A program made the position numbers and the translations under genes. From Flavobacterium sp. KMS (GTDB lineage Bacteria; Bacteroidota; Bacteroidia; Flavobacteriales; Flavobacteriaceae), in the NCBI RefSeq assembly GCF_000813005.1, contig NZ_JSYP01000008.1, positions 95,999 through 159,998 of the forward strand: a stretch of DNA of 64,000 bases. Direction: 5' to 3'. Of the stretch, positions 52,939 through 64,000 are shown piece by piece. The notes beneath the pieces are model-generated. The model had not been told where the DNA came from. It saw only the letters and a list, made by a program, of their open reading frames with translations, and made no database searches. Each line of letters starts with the position of its first letter. Within the stretch, counting starts at the first letter, position 1.

Positions 52939-53733
52939 TTATTTAGTAAAATTTTGTAACTCTTTTTCAACTCTCTCATTCATCTCATCAGCTTTCACTT
53001 TGTAATGAGTATCACTTTTATATTTCATTAAATTAGAATATGCAGTTTTAGCCACTTTTAAACGGTCTTCCATTTTTGCTGAAATACTGTTAATTGCTAA
53101 CTGATATGCTGAATCAAATTTATAATACAATGCATCTTCTTTGAATTCTGTTCCAGGATACTCTCCAACAAAATTATCAAATGCTACTATCGCCGATTTA
53201 AAATCTGAGATAGTATTATATCCTTTTGCATTTTCATATGCTTTTTTCTCCAATTTAGTAGTTAATGCTTTAAGACTTGCATTTGCCTCTACTATATATT
53301 GTGAATTTGGATAATTATCTATAAAAGCCTGTAACTTATCGATAGCTTTATTAGTATCTGTTTGATCTAAACTATATACTGGTGACAACATCGAATAACT
53401 TTTTGCTCCTAAATAAGCTGCTTCTTCTACTTTTTCACTTCTTGGATATCCAGAAACAAAACTCTCGAATTGATATCCAGCTAAATAATACTGTTTTGTT
53501 TTATAATAAGATTGAGAAAACATATAAAATAATTTCTCTGCCTGAGGCTTTCCTCTATATGATGCTGCAAGTTGCTCAAACAAACGAATTGCTTTAGTAT
53601 ACTTTCCGGCATCGTACATTTTTGTTGCAATTTCAAATTTTGCTGCTACATCATCATTTTTTAGTGCTTTTTGATAATCACTACAAGAACAAAAAAGAAC
53701 AACTACAAACAATACAGATATTATTTTTTTCAT
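52939..53733 (-). CDS. bamD: Outer membrane assembly lipoprotein BamD
   Basis: Lipoprotein of the beta-barrel assembly machinery. From ATG 53733 (MKKIISVLFVVVLFCSCSDYQKALK) it is 264 residues; an upstream ATG at 53784 would add 17 residues before the signal peptide and is rejected. The lipobox is FCSC (second Cys likely lipidated). TPR repeats follow: YDAGKYTKAIRLFEQLAASYRGKPQ, YKTKQYYLAGYQFESFVSGYPRS, KLQAFIDNYPNSQYI and FKSAIVAFDNFVGEYPGTEF. It is the first gene of the rpoZ-coaBC-DUF4835 run. Confidence 0.94.
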   Translation of the reverse strand: MKKIISVLFVVVLFCSCSDYQKALKNDDVAAKFEIATKMYDAGKYTKAIRLFEQLAASYRGKPQAEKLFYMFSQSYYKTKQYYLAGYQFESFVSGYPRSEKVEEAAYLGAKSYSMLSPVYSLDQTDTNKAIDKLQAFIDNYPNSQYIVEANASLKALTTKLEKKAYENAKGYNTISDFKSAIVAFDNFVGEYPGTEFKEDALYYKFDSAYQLAINSISAKMEDRLKVAKTAYSNLMKYKSDTHYKVKADEMNERVEKELQNFTK

Positions 53734-53869
53734 TTTTTTACTTTTATTATGATTCCCAGGATGTTTATATCCAAGTAAAACCACACCGAAGTTTCGGTGG
53801 CAAATTTAGTTATTAATTTAGCTACTACAAAATATTTTTTGGTATAATAAAATACCTCGTTTTTTATTT

Positions 53870-54751
53870 TTATTTAATGCTTTTTTTAACAAATTCATCA
53901 ATGCGATTTGCAAGTGATTCATCGGCTGCAACAAGCGGTAATCTTACAACATTCTCAGCAATACCAAGTGATTTAAACACTTGTTTTATTCCTGCTGGAT
54001 TCCCTTGCTCAAAAATCATATCAATACAATCTGATAAAAAGTATTGTGTTTTAAATGCTTCATTTACTTTTCTATTCAATCCTAAACGAATCATTTCTGA
54101 AAATTCTTTTGGAAAACCTTGTCCAATAACTGATATAACACCTGAACCTCCTGCCAAAATTATTGGCAAAGCAATCATATCATCTCCCGATATAACGAGA
54201 AAATCACTTGGTTTATTTTTAAGCAATTGCATTGCTTGTACCAAATCTCCTGCAGCTTCTTTTATTGCAACTACATTTGCAAAATCATTTGCTAAACGTA
54301 TAACTGTTGATGGCAACATATTACTAGATGTTCTTCCTGGAACATTATATAATATTACTGGTATTGGTGATGCTTCGGCAATAGCTTTAAAATGCTGATA
54401 AATTCCCTCTTGCGTAGGTCTGTTATAATAAGGTGATACTGATAATATAGCTTCAAAAGCTGAAAAATCTCTAGTTTTTAATTCTTCAACAATTTGCATT
54501 GTATTATTTCCTCCTACTCCTAATACTAAAGGTAATCTTCCTTTATTTGCATTAATAACTGTAGTGATAACAAGTTCCTTTTCGTCTTGAGTTAATGTTG
54601 CGTTTTCTGCAGTTGTACCCATAACTACAAGATATTCAACTCCTCCATCTACAGAAAAATTAACTATTCTTTGTAATGCTTCTGTATCAATTGAAAAATC
54701 TTCTTTAAAAGGAGTTACTAGTGCAACGCCTGTTCCTATTAATGATTGCAT
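53870..54751 (-). CDS. dapA: 4-hydroxy-tetrahydrodipicolinate synthase
   Basis: Condenses pyruvate and aspartate semialdehyde on the path to diaminopimelate and lysine. The 293 residues include [41 protein letters not shown] with the conserved Tyr, and [10 protein letters not shown] with the Schiff-base Lys. Order and length are normal. The DUF6913-like gene upstream is only 1 bp away, so they form a pair; the bamD operon starts 136 bp downstream. Confidence 0.95.
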   Translation of the reverse strand: MQSLIGTGVALVTPFKEDFSIDTEALQRIVNFSVDGGVEYLVVMGTTAENATLTQDEKELVITTVINANKGRLPLVLGVGGNNTMQIVEELKTRDFSAFEAILSVSPYYNRPTQEGIYQHFKAIAEASPIPVILYNVPGRTSSNMLPSTVIRLANDFANVVAIKEAAGDLVQAMQLLKNKPSDFLVISGDDMIALPIILAGGSGVISVIGQGFPKEFSEMIRLGLNRKVNEAFKTQYFLSDCIDMIFEQGNPAGIKQVFKSLGIAENVVRLPLVAADESLANRIDEFVKKSIK

Positions 54752-54752
54752 A

Positions 54753-55277
54753 TTAGATTGTATTTGGTTTAATGTTTTTTAAATATTTAAATAATTCATT
54801 CACGAAAATTTTATATTCCCGAACGTTGGTATCAATCATCAATCGATTTAATCTTTTATCAATTGATGCAAAACCAACTTTGAACCTGGCATTCGAATTT
54901 TGTGTTACAAGCATCAGCATTACTTTTTCGATATCATAATAACTTATTAATAAATCGAATTTTTCGTTTACAAAGTCTTTTAAAAATCCTTCGGCAATCT
55001 TTCCATTCCAATTAAGATGATCAATCCCAAAAGTTGGACAAGAATACGTCTCTTTTTTATTGAATTTGTCTTTATAAACAATAATTTTGATGTTCTTTTT
55101 CTCAATTCCTTTTGATACCAATTCGGCTAGTAAAGCTTCTTTTTCTGAAAAATGACTTTCATCTATAAGTAAACCAACCTTTTGTATATCATTAGTAAAT
55201 GCACCGTTTTTTACATTATTAAGATTTTTCTTTAACGATTTTTTTACAAAAAAAACCTTTGTATAATTTAAAAACAT
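54753..55277 (-). CDS. DUF6913-like small protein of unknown function
   Basis: 174 residues, soluble. [42 protein letters not shown] and [63 protein letters not shown] match a flavobacterial family I associate with DUF6913, usually next to dapA. Alternating beta and alpha elements suggest a Rossmann-like fold. Function unknown. It lies 1 bp from dapA and 47 bp from the divergent nucleotidase gene. Confidence 0.75.
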   Translation of the reverse strand: MFLNYTKVFFVKKSLKKNLNNVKNGAFTNDIQKVGLLIDESHFSEKEALLAELVSKGIEKKNIKIIVYKDKFNKKETYSCPTFGIDHLNWNGKIAEGFLKDFVNEKFDLLISYYDIEKVMLMLVTQNSNARFKVGFASIDKRLNRLMIDTNVREYKIFVNELFKYLKNIKPNTI

Positions 55278-55324
55278 AGTACTTTTACTAGATTACAAAA
55301 TTAATTATTTAAGTCGCATTTAAG

Positions 55325-56104
55325 ATGGTAAAACTAAAAAAGTATAACGGATTTTTAAAACTTTTTGTTATATTCTTAACACTTTTTTTTGGAGTTTCTT
55401 GTAGCAAACAAACTTATCAAGTTTCAAAAATTGAAGGTAAACTAATTCCTATTACAAGTACTCAAAATCAAACTCCCGAGATTGAGAATTTTATTAAGCC
55501 TTACAGAGAGCACATTAATAAAGATTTAGATAGTGTGCTTGCTTATTGTCCTCAAACACTGGATAAAAGTACTGGTAAATGGCAAACAACTATTGGTAAC
55601 TTAATGGCTGATGTATGCCTGCAAAGAGGGAATTTAGTTTTTAAAGCCAGAGAGAAAAAAGATCTTGATATTTGTTTTCTTAATCATGGTGGGATTCGAG
55701 CAATTCTTCCTAAAGGGAATGTTACTGCCAGAAATGCATTTGAAATTATGCCTTTTGAAAACAGTCTAGTTGTTATGGCTCTAAAAGGAGAACAGATTCT
55801 GGAAATGGTTACCTATTTTATTGGTGAAAAGAAACCTCATCCTCTTTCTGGGATGACTTTTACTATAACTAAGAATAATACTGCTACGAATGTTTTAGTT
55901 CAGGGTAAACCTGTTGAAAAAGACAAAATTTATTATGTTGCCACAAATGATTACTTAGCAAATGGTGGTGACAATATGAACTTCTTTAAAAAGAGTGTTC
56001 AGAAATATGATTTAAATTACAAACTACGAGACATTCTTATTGATTATTTTAAATCTGTTGATACAATTCCGGTTCCTAATGATGTCCGAGTAACACAAGA
56101 ATAA
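55325..56104 (+). CDS. 5'-nucleotidase C-terminal-domain lipoprotein
   Basis: 259 residues. The signal peptide ends LFFGVSC (Cys about 26), so it is probably a lipoprotein. The remainder is the C-terminal substrate-binding domain of UshA-type 5'-nucleotidases: GNLMADVCLQRG, FLNHGGIRAILPKGNVTARNAFEIMPFENSLVVMALKG and YVATNDYLANGGDNMNFFKKS. The metallophosphatase half is absent and is supplied by the next gene (56170-57081). Together they should hydrolyse nucleotides or related phosphoesters in the periplasm. Confidence 0.92.
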   Translation: MVKLKKYNGFLKLFVIFLTLFFGVSCSKQTYQVSKIEGKLIPITSTQNQTPEIENFIKPYREHINKDLDSVLAYCPQTLDKSTGKWQTTIGNLMADVCLQRGNLVFKAREKKDLDICFLNHGGIRAILPKGNVTARNAFEIMPFENSLVVMALKGEQILEMVTYFIGEKKPHPLSGMTFTITKNNTATNVLVQGKPVEKDKIYYVATNDYLANGGDNMNFFKKSVQKYDLNYKLRDILIDYFKSVDTIPVPNDVRVTQE

Positions 56105-56169
56105 GATAATCAATTAAAAAAATATTTAAGAACTTTGGGTTCAAGCGTTTTACCGCAAAATAAATTAAA

Positions 56170-57070
56170 ATGAAAAGAAGAGATTTTATTGAAAAAACCG
56201 CTGCTAGTACAGCATTATTGAGTTTGGGTTTATCTATGAGCAGTTTTACATCATCAAATGTAAAACACATAACTATATTACATACCAATGATGTTCACAG
56301 TCATATTGACCCTTTTCCTGCTGATGATCCTCGTAATGCAAACATGGGTGGTGTATCTAGACGTGCTGCTTTGATTGATGTAATTCGTAAAGAAAATCCA
56401 AACGTTCTTTTATTGGATGCCGGAGATATTTTTCAGGGAACTCCTTACTTTAATTATTATGGTGGTGAACTGGAGTTTAAACTAATGAGTATGATGAAAT
56501 ATGATGCGTCTACAATTGGTAATCATGATTTTGATAATGGTTTAGATGGATTATATGCACAAATGCCTCATGCTAAATTTGAGTTTATCTCTTCTAACTA
56601 TGATTTTAAAAATACTGTAATGGACGGGCTTGTAAAACCGTACAAGATTTTTAATAAAGATGGTATAAAAATAGGTGTATTTGGTTTAGGAATTCAACTT
56701 GATGGATTGGTAGATAAATTAATGTATAAGGAAACTGTTTACAATGATCCTGTAGAAACAGCTACTGATATGGTTCGAATTCTTAAAAAAGAACAAAAAT
56801 GTGATTTAGTAATTTGTCTATCTCATTTGGGTTATAAATATCGTGATGATGCTGCTAAAATCTGTGATTTAAAACTAGCTGAACTAACTCAGGATATCGA
56901 TTTGATTATTGGTGGACACACGCATACTTTTCTTGATAAGCCTACTGTTGTAAAAAATAAAGCTGGTGAAGATGTCTTAGTTAATCAGGTAGGATGTTAC
57001 GGGATTAATTTAGGAAGAATTGACTTTTATCTTAATAATGATAAAACAAAATCGGCTCAAGGAAAATCTA

Positions 57071-57081
<11 letters not shown>
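56170..57081 (+). CDS. Metallophosphatase half of a split 5'-nucleotidase, Tat-type signal
   Basis: 303 residues. A twin-arginine-like start (MKRRDFIEKTAASTALLSLG) precedes the calcineurin-like domain: ILHTNDVHSHIDPF, LLDAGDIFQGTPYFNYYGG, TIGNHDFDNG, ICLSHLGY and IIGGHTHTFLD. All metal-ligand motifs are intact, consistent with a di-metal phosphoesterase folded before export. It lies 65 bp after the gene for the substrate-binding half, in reversed domain order relative to UshA. Its 3' end overlaps the convergent membrane gene by 11 bp. Confidence 0.92.
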
Positions 57082-59756
<2,675 letters not shown>

Positions 59757-59832
59757 TTATTATAATTCGATTGTCTTTTATTATCCTAAAAAAGTTTGTC
59801 TAAAATAGACATTCAAAAGTATAATTAAAAAC

Positions 59833-59861
59833 AAAAAAACCACTCTTTTAAGAATGGTTTT
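59833..59861 (-). terminator. Terminator after the PorE-like gene
   Basis: AAAACCA(C/T)TCTT stem with one wobble and a very short loop; a T-run follows on the minus strand. It ends the T9SS-associated operon upstream of ligA. Confidence 0.8.
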
Positions 59862-59879
59862 CACAAAGTTTTTTGAACA

Positions 59880-61814
59880 TTATTTTTCTATTACAATAAA
59901 ATCTGAACGTCTGTTAGCAAGATGCTCTTGTTCAGTACATTTTACACCATTACTACATTTATTCACCAATCGGCTTTCTCCATAACCTATTGCACTTGCA
60001 ATTCTTGAAGCTTCAATACCTTTAGAAAGAATGTAAGTTTGAGTAGATTTTGCTCTGGCATCCGAAAGCTTCATATTATAAGCGTCTTTACCTCTGGAAT
60101 CTGTATGTGACTCGATTTTAATTTTAATCTTAGGGAATTTTTGCATCACAAATACAACTTTATCCAATTCGGCTGCGGCTTGAGGATTGATATTTGATTT
60201 ATCATAATCGAAGAAAATAGGATTGATATCTACTTTTTCTACTCCATCTTTTTTAACTACTAAATCATCATAATTACTAAGATAGAAATTAACGTCTTTT
60301 ATCTCGGCATTGTTATCTTTTGTAGTTTCTATAAATTTTTCGTCTCCGCTAAAATTTGGCTTATTGGCCGTCATTTTTATTCGTTTATTACACGGAACTT
60401 CTAATTTATAATTTCCATCTGCATCGGTTTTGGTTTCGGTAATAACGGCATCATAAACATCATATGCTATAATAAATGTATCGCTTAAACCTTTCTTGGT
60501 TTTGGTATTTATTGCCTGACCAGAAACGAGTTGATTACAGATAGGTTTTCCTTTGGTAAAATAATAAATATCATCATCTCCTTTTCCTTGTGCACGATTT
60601 GATGATACATAACCGTAATTTTCTTTGGGATCTATTACAAATGAAAAATCATCTTTATTACTATTTATTGGTGCACCTAAATTTCTAGGAGCAGAAAAAT
60701 TTAATTCTCCCGATAGTTTACTTTCATATACATCTAAATCGCCTAAACCATAATGTCCATCTGATGAAAAATAAAGTACTCCATTTCTATATGAAGGAAA
60801 AACATCATTACCAAGTGTATTAATTGTTGGTCCTAAATTTTGTGGTGAACTCATTGTACCATCATCGGCTATCTTTACAACGTACAAATCGGTTTCTCCA
60901 TAACCTCCTGGCATATCCGAAGCAAAGAATAACATTTTGCCATCATCACTTAAATATGGATGCCCTACTGAGTATTTATCACTATCAAAAAATACTTTTT
61001 CGGTTTTAACTAATTTGTTATCTTCTATTGTTCCTTTTATAATCTGGAAGTTATTGGTTCTGGATTCATCTATTACCAATTTATTCTTTTTAAGAATATT
61101 GGTTGTGTAATACATGGTTTTCCAATCTGGGCTAAAGGTTACTGTTGCCTCATGATACTTGGACATTACATTAGGTATAAAAAGTACTTCATTGAATAAA
61201 CTCCCATCAATCGCACTTCTTTCGGCTACATATAAATTCAAGAATGGTTGTTTGTTCCAATTGTATAATTTTTTATCAAAATTACCTGTATCTCTTGCCG
61301 ATGTAAATACTACTTTATCTCCATAAAAAGTTGCTCCAAAATCAGATTTATCGGTATTAATAGCAATATTTTTTAAAGTATAAAGTGATTTTGCTTTTGA
61401 TAAACTATCTAATAATTTCTTTTGATAGATATATCTGTCTATCTCTTTTTGATCTCCTTTTTTATTTAAGTATTCTTTGGTTACTTTATCCGCATTATCA
61501 TAATCCATAACTCCTTTCATGGATTGAATGTATCTTAGATAATAAATATCGGATAGGTTATCTCCTTGAACTTCATATAGCTTTTGATACCATTTTAAAG
61601 CATTTCGATTATCGGAAATAAAATAATACGAGTCGGCTGCATTCTTTAAAGTTTGAACCGATGGTTTATCTATTTTTTGCAAACACTCTTCGTATGCTTT
61701 TGCAGCATCTGTATAGGAGTAATTTTTAAATAAAGCGTCGGCTTTTTTTAAGTTTGTTTGCGCCAAAATTGATACAAAGCTAAATAGCAAACTAAGTATA
61801 TAGAATTTTTTCAT
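59880..61814 (-). CDS. PorE-like protein: TPR, PD40/WD40-like repeats, regulatory domain and OmpA
   Basis: 644 residues. A signal peptide (MKKFYILSLLFSFVSILAQ) precedes TPR-like helices (about 22-130) and PD40-type beta-propeller blades (VFTSARDTGNF, FFASDMPGGYGETDLYVV, YFSSDGHYGLGDLDVYES). A carboxypeptidase-regulatory-like domain (about 415-515) and an OmpA peptidoglycan-binding domain (FFDYDKSNINPQAAAELD) follow. This is the architecture of PorE and similar T9SS components. It follows the PorP/SprF gene after 11 bp and is probably co-transcribed with it. Confidence 0.9.
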   Translation of the reverse strand: MKKFYILSLLFSFVSILAQTNLKKADALFKNYSYTDAAKAYEECLQKIDKPSVQTLKNAADSYYFISDNRNALKWYQKLYEVQGDNLSDIYYLRYIQSMKGVMDYDNADKVTKEYLNKKGDQKEIDRYIYQKKLLDSLSKAKSLYTLKNIAINTDKSDFGATFYGDKVVFTSARDTGNFDKKLYNWNKQPFLNLYVAERSAIDGSLFNEVLFIPNVMSKYHEATVTFSPDWKTMYYTTNILKKNKLVIDESRTNNFQIIKGTIEDNKLVKTEKVFFDSDKYSVGHPYLSDDGKMLFFASDMPGGYGETDLYVVKIADDGTMSSPQNLGPTINTLGNDVFPSYRNGVLYFSSDGHYGLGDLDVYESKLSGELNFSAPRNLGAPINSNKDDFSFVIDPKENYGYVSSNRAQGKGDDDIYYFTKGKPICNQLVSGQAINTKTKKGLSDTFIIAYDVYDAVITETKTDADGNYKLEVPCNKRIKMTANKPNFSGDEKFIETTKDNNAEIKDVNFYLSNYDDLVVKKDGVEKVDINPIFFDYDKSNINPQAAAELDKVVFVMQKFPKIKIKIESHTDSRGKDAYNMKLSDARAKSTQTYILSKGIEASRIASAIGYGESRLVNKCSNGVKCTEQEHLANRRSDFIVIEK

Positions 61815-61825
61815 AGGTCAGGTTT

Positions 61826-62758
61826 TTAAAAGAATCTTGGAGATTTAATTTTACTTGGATCTTTATGAAATTGATAACGCAATATGAATTCATGGGAACC
61901 ATCGTTGTATTTATTCAAATTGGTTACGGTATAATCATATGAGTATCCGATGTAAAAACTTGGCGAAATTTGAAATCCTGCCAATGCACTAACCGAATCA
62001 TCAAAGCGGTAGGATACTCCTAGCACTACTTTTTCCTGAAGCATAAAATTGGCAGAAACATCTACAGACATTGGTGCTCCACTTACCAGTTTGGCTAAAA
62101 ATGCAGGTTTAAATTTTAAACTTGGACTCAAATCAAATACATATCCTCCCATAAAATAATAATGCAATCTATCATAATCTATCGATTCTTGTATATCATT
62201 ATAATAATCACTTCTTATAAAGCTAGGTACGGATGCTCCTGCATACCACCTGTCGGTGTAGTAATATACCCCTGCTCCTATTGAAGGTTTAATAACATTA
62301 TTTATATTAGTATTTAACAATGCATCATTGCCATCATAGTATCGGCCTTTTGACCAGTCTATGTTCATCATTCGCATTCCTGCTTTTAACCCAAATGCTA
62401 ATCTTTTTTCATACCCTAATGGTATGGAATATGAAAAATTACCATCTAGATACAGCTCATTTGATGGTCCTAGTTTATCATTGACAACACTTAGTCCCAA
62501 ACCTATTTTTTCATTTCTTAATGGTGCTTGTACAGAAAGCGATTGTGTTTGTGGCGCACCATCTATACCAACCCATTGTGATCGATGTAATAATACTGCC
62601 TCCAAGTATCCTGTAGAACCCGCATAAGCTGGATTAATAACCATTGTGTTGTACATATACTGTGTATATTCAGGATCTTGTTGCGCATTAGCAAAGAACG
62701 ATACAAACCCGCAAAATATTAAAAAATAGGACTCTATAAATTTTACACTTAGTTTCAT
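61826..62758 (-). CDS. PorP/SprF-family T9SS outer membrane protein
   Basis: 310 residues with a signal peptide ending AQQ. The family signature QQDPEYTQYMYNTMVINPAYAGSTGYLEAVLLHRSQWVGIDGAPQTQSLS is complete, followed by barrel strands, for example KSPRFF at the end. SprF-like proteins work with a neighbouring large adhesin to bring it to the cell surface. Here the adhesin is encoded just upstream (62812-64000) and the PorE-like protein downstream. It is likely part of a SprB/SprF-type set specific to that adhesin. Confidence 0.93.
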   Translation of the reverse strand: MKLSVKFIESYFLIFCGFVSFFANAQQDPEYTQYMYNTMVINPAYAGSTGYLEAVLLHRSQWVGIDGAPQTQSLSVQAPLRNEKIGLGLSVVNDKLGPSNELYLDGNFSYSIPLGYEKRLAFGLKAGMRMMNIDWSKGRYYDGNDALLNTNINNVIKPSIGAGVYYYTDRWYAGASVPSFIRSDYYNDIQESIDYDRLHYYFMGGYVFDLSPSLKFKPAFLAKLVSGAPMSVDVSANFMLQEKVVLGVSYRFDDSVSALAGFQISPSFYIGYSYDYTVTNLNKYNDGSHEFILRYQFHKDPSKIKSPRFF

Positions 62759-62811
62759 ACTATAACTATTTAGTCAGTTAATTTAATTTGATGATTTATG
62801 TTAACAGGGGG

Positions 62812-64000
62812 TTATCTAATAATAGATAACCAACCTGTTTTAACTACTCCATCTGCACCAATATCCAGAACATAATAATATGTTCCCGCTGGTAATTTAT
62901 CTCCTTTGTTAATTGCTCCCGAAACATTTGCTATTCCGTCCCAATCGTTATTATAATGGTCTTGTTTATAAACTAATGATCCGTATCTGTTATAAACATT
63001 TAAACTATTGTTTGGATAATTTTCAATACAATCTATTTTGAAAACATCATTTGCACCATCATTATTAGGAGTAAATTCATTATAAACCACTAAACATACA
63101 GGAGTTACAGAAGCTTCACCGTGATTATTTGTTGTGTCAGAATCTATTGGATTTGAAACAACAACCGTGGCTACATTTAGGTAATTTCCTGTTGGTAATA
63201 CTTGAACTACTACAGTAAGTACTGCGCTTTCATTAGCATTTAATACTGGAATATTCCATGCTCCAGTTATATTGCTATATGTTCCAGTAGTAGTTTGTGC
63301 GCTTATAAAATCATATCCTGTTGGCAAAATTTCACTAACTATTGTATCTATAAAGTCTCCTGATCCTACATTATTTACTGTTACAGTAAAAGTAACTTTA
63401 TCATTAATGTTAGGAGTTGGATTATCTACCGTTTTGCTCATTGTTATATCTGAACAAGTTGCAACTGCAAGGGTTAGTAATTTACTATTTGTCTCATTAC
63501 ATTGATTAGAATAAGAAACACTTACACTTGCTGGTCCTATTGCTGGCCATGAAACTGTTACAAAATTATCGGTAGCTAGACCTCCAGCTGTAATAGTACC
63601 ACCTCCTGTGATTGTCCAATTATAATTTGACATTCCGCTTGCAGTTGTATACATAATCTCATCAAAAACGCAAGGAGCTGCTTTGCTTGGAGTTATTGTA
63701 ACCGGATCATTACCTGTAAAGTTGACCTGTACACTTAATCTCAAACTACTTTCACAACCTGTGGTCGCATCTTTTAAAGCTGCATAATACGTACCTGCAA
63801 CTAGCAACGTTCCTGGCGCTAATGGAGTTCCTCCTGTTGCAACATTGTACCAAACTACACCAGTTTCATTTACCTGAAGACTTGCTACTGTTGGTGCATT
63901 TGTCAAACAGAAACTTTGAGTTGCGTTATTTGTAGTTGGCGTTGCAGGATCGGTTACTGTTACTGTTACTAATAAACGAACTGAACTCTCACAATTAGTT
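62812..64000 (-). CDS. T9SS type B (CHU_C) adhesin, C-terminal part (cut by window edge)
   Basis: The frame is open to the right edge, so the gene is longer than the 396 residues seen. Two copies of a PKD/Ig-like repeat are visible (NCESSVRLLV... and GCESSLRLSV, about 90 residues apart), then a DUF11-like repeat (MSKTVDNPTPNINDKVTFTVT...). The C-terminal gliding-associated domain is NEFTPNNDGANDVFKIDCIENYPNNSLNVYNRYGSLVY...GTYYYVLDIG...GWLSIIR. That tail is the type B signal for T9SS export and surface attachment. An apparent TTG start at 63906 is internal to the frame. It pairs with the SprF-like gene 53 bp downstream. Confidence 0.9.
   Translation of the reverse strand, partial: TNCESSVRLLVTVTVTDPATPTTNNATQSFCLTNAPTVASLQVNETGVVWYNVATGGTPLAPGTLLVAGTYYAALKDATTGCESSLRLSVQVNFTGNDPVTITPSKAAPCVFDEIMYTTASGMSNYNWTITGGGTITAGGLATDNFVTVSWPAIGPASVSVSYSNQCNETNSKLLTLAVATCSDITMSKTVDNPTPNINDKVTFTVTVNNVGSGDFIDTIVSEILPTGYDFISAQTTTGTYSNITGAWNIPVLNANESAVLTVVVQVLPTGNYLNVATVVVSNPIDSDTTNNHGEASVTPVCLVVYNEFTPNNDGANDVFKIDCIENYPNNSLNVYNRYGSLVYKQDHYNNDWDGIANVSGAINKGDKLPAGTYYYVLDIGADGVVKTGWLSIIR

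Noticed and set aside
53734..53784. Longer BamD start adding 17 residues
   Set aside because: It would place a charged tail before the lipoprotein signal peptide and remove its function.
53877..54398. 173-residue plus-strand frame opposite dapA
   Set aside because: The dapA frame carries all catalytic motifs; the opposite frame is a codon shadow.
63904..63906. TTG at 63906 as the true start of the adhesin
   Set aside because: The frame stays open to the window edge and encodes another Ig-like repeat upstream (NCESSVRLLV), so the codon is internal.

Overview
The window is a low-GC, gene-dense stretch of a Bacteroidota chromosome, almost certainly Flavobacterium or a close relative in Flavobacteriaceae. 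The evidence is type IX secretion and gliding-type genes at the right end (PorP/SprF, a PorE/OmpA-like protein, a CHU_C-tailed adhesin), promoters of the Bacteroidota form TTG-N17-19-TAnnTTTG, few purine-rich ribosome binding sites, an arginine cluster of the Bacteroides/Flavobacterium type (SOTCase/AOTCase-like ArgF), YtxJ and VF530 homologues, and many word-like intergenic repeats. I saw no rRNA, tRNA, CRISPR array, prophage or insertion sequence.

Layout. 1-8.7 kb: glyA (cut by the edge), fumarylacetoacetase, agmatine deiminase and N-carbamoylputrescine amidase on either side of an OmpA-family porin gene, a RelE/ParE-type toxin-antitoxin pair, lipoproteins, a DUF808 membrane protein and a 39-residue microprotein. 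8.9-14.4 kb: clpB, a YtxJ-like thiol protein and two overlapping DUF2157-type membrane proteins. 14.5-26.8 kb: one co-directional 12-kb arginine/proline biosynthesis unit (argA-like GNAT, argG, argC, argD, two unknown membrane proteins, proA, proB, argF', argB, argE, argH). It starts at a good promoter followed by a structured leader of about 320 nt and ends at a terminator. 27-43 kb: M1 peptidase, epimerase, acetyltransferase, small envelope proteins, smpB, an XRE-pseudoFic fusion, pcm, an oxidoreductase, hydroxyacyl-CoA dehydrogenase, YggS, a four-helix-bundle ORF bracketed by inverted repeats, a DnaQ/GIY-YIG nuclease, a K+ channel, miaA and a thioesterase. 43.4-55.3 kb: a two-component system, coaE, a glycosyltransferase, fabV, and the run recN, DUF4835, coaBC, rpoZ-like, bamD, dapA and a DUF6913-like gene. 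55.3-64 kb: a two-gene split 5'-nucleotidase, a YhhN-like membrane protein, ligA and the T9SS-associated triad.

How the genes work together. The arg/pro unit draws both arginine and proline synthesis from glutamate and probably uses N-succinylated arginine intermediates. AguA and AguB together convert agmatine to putrescine. bamD, the porins, the lipoproteins and the T9SS genes serve the envelope. CoaBC and CoaE both belong to CoA synthesis, while FabV and the acyl-ACP thioesterase act on fatty acids.

The least ordinary signals are the arg leader RNA with two competing pairings, the pseudoFic fusion that lost both its catalytic and inhibitory residues, the four-helix-bundle cassette with a perfect 15-bp inverted repeat, three copies of a dispersed intergenic repeat, and a different self-complementary element in every larger spacer of the arg operon.
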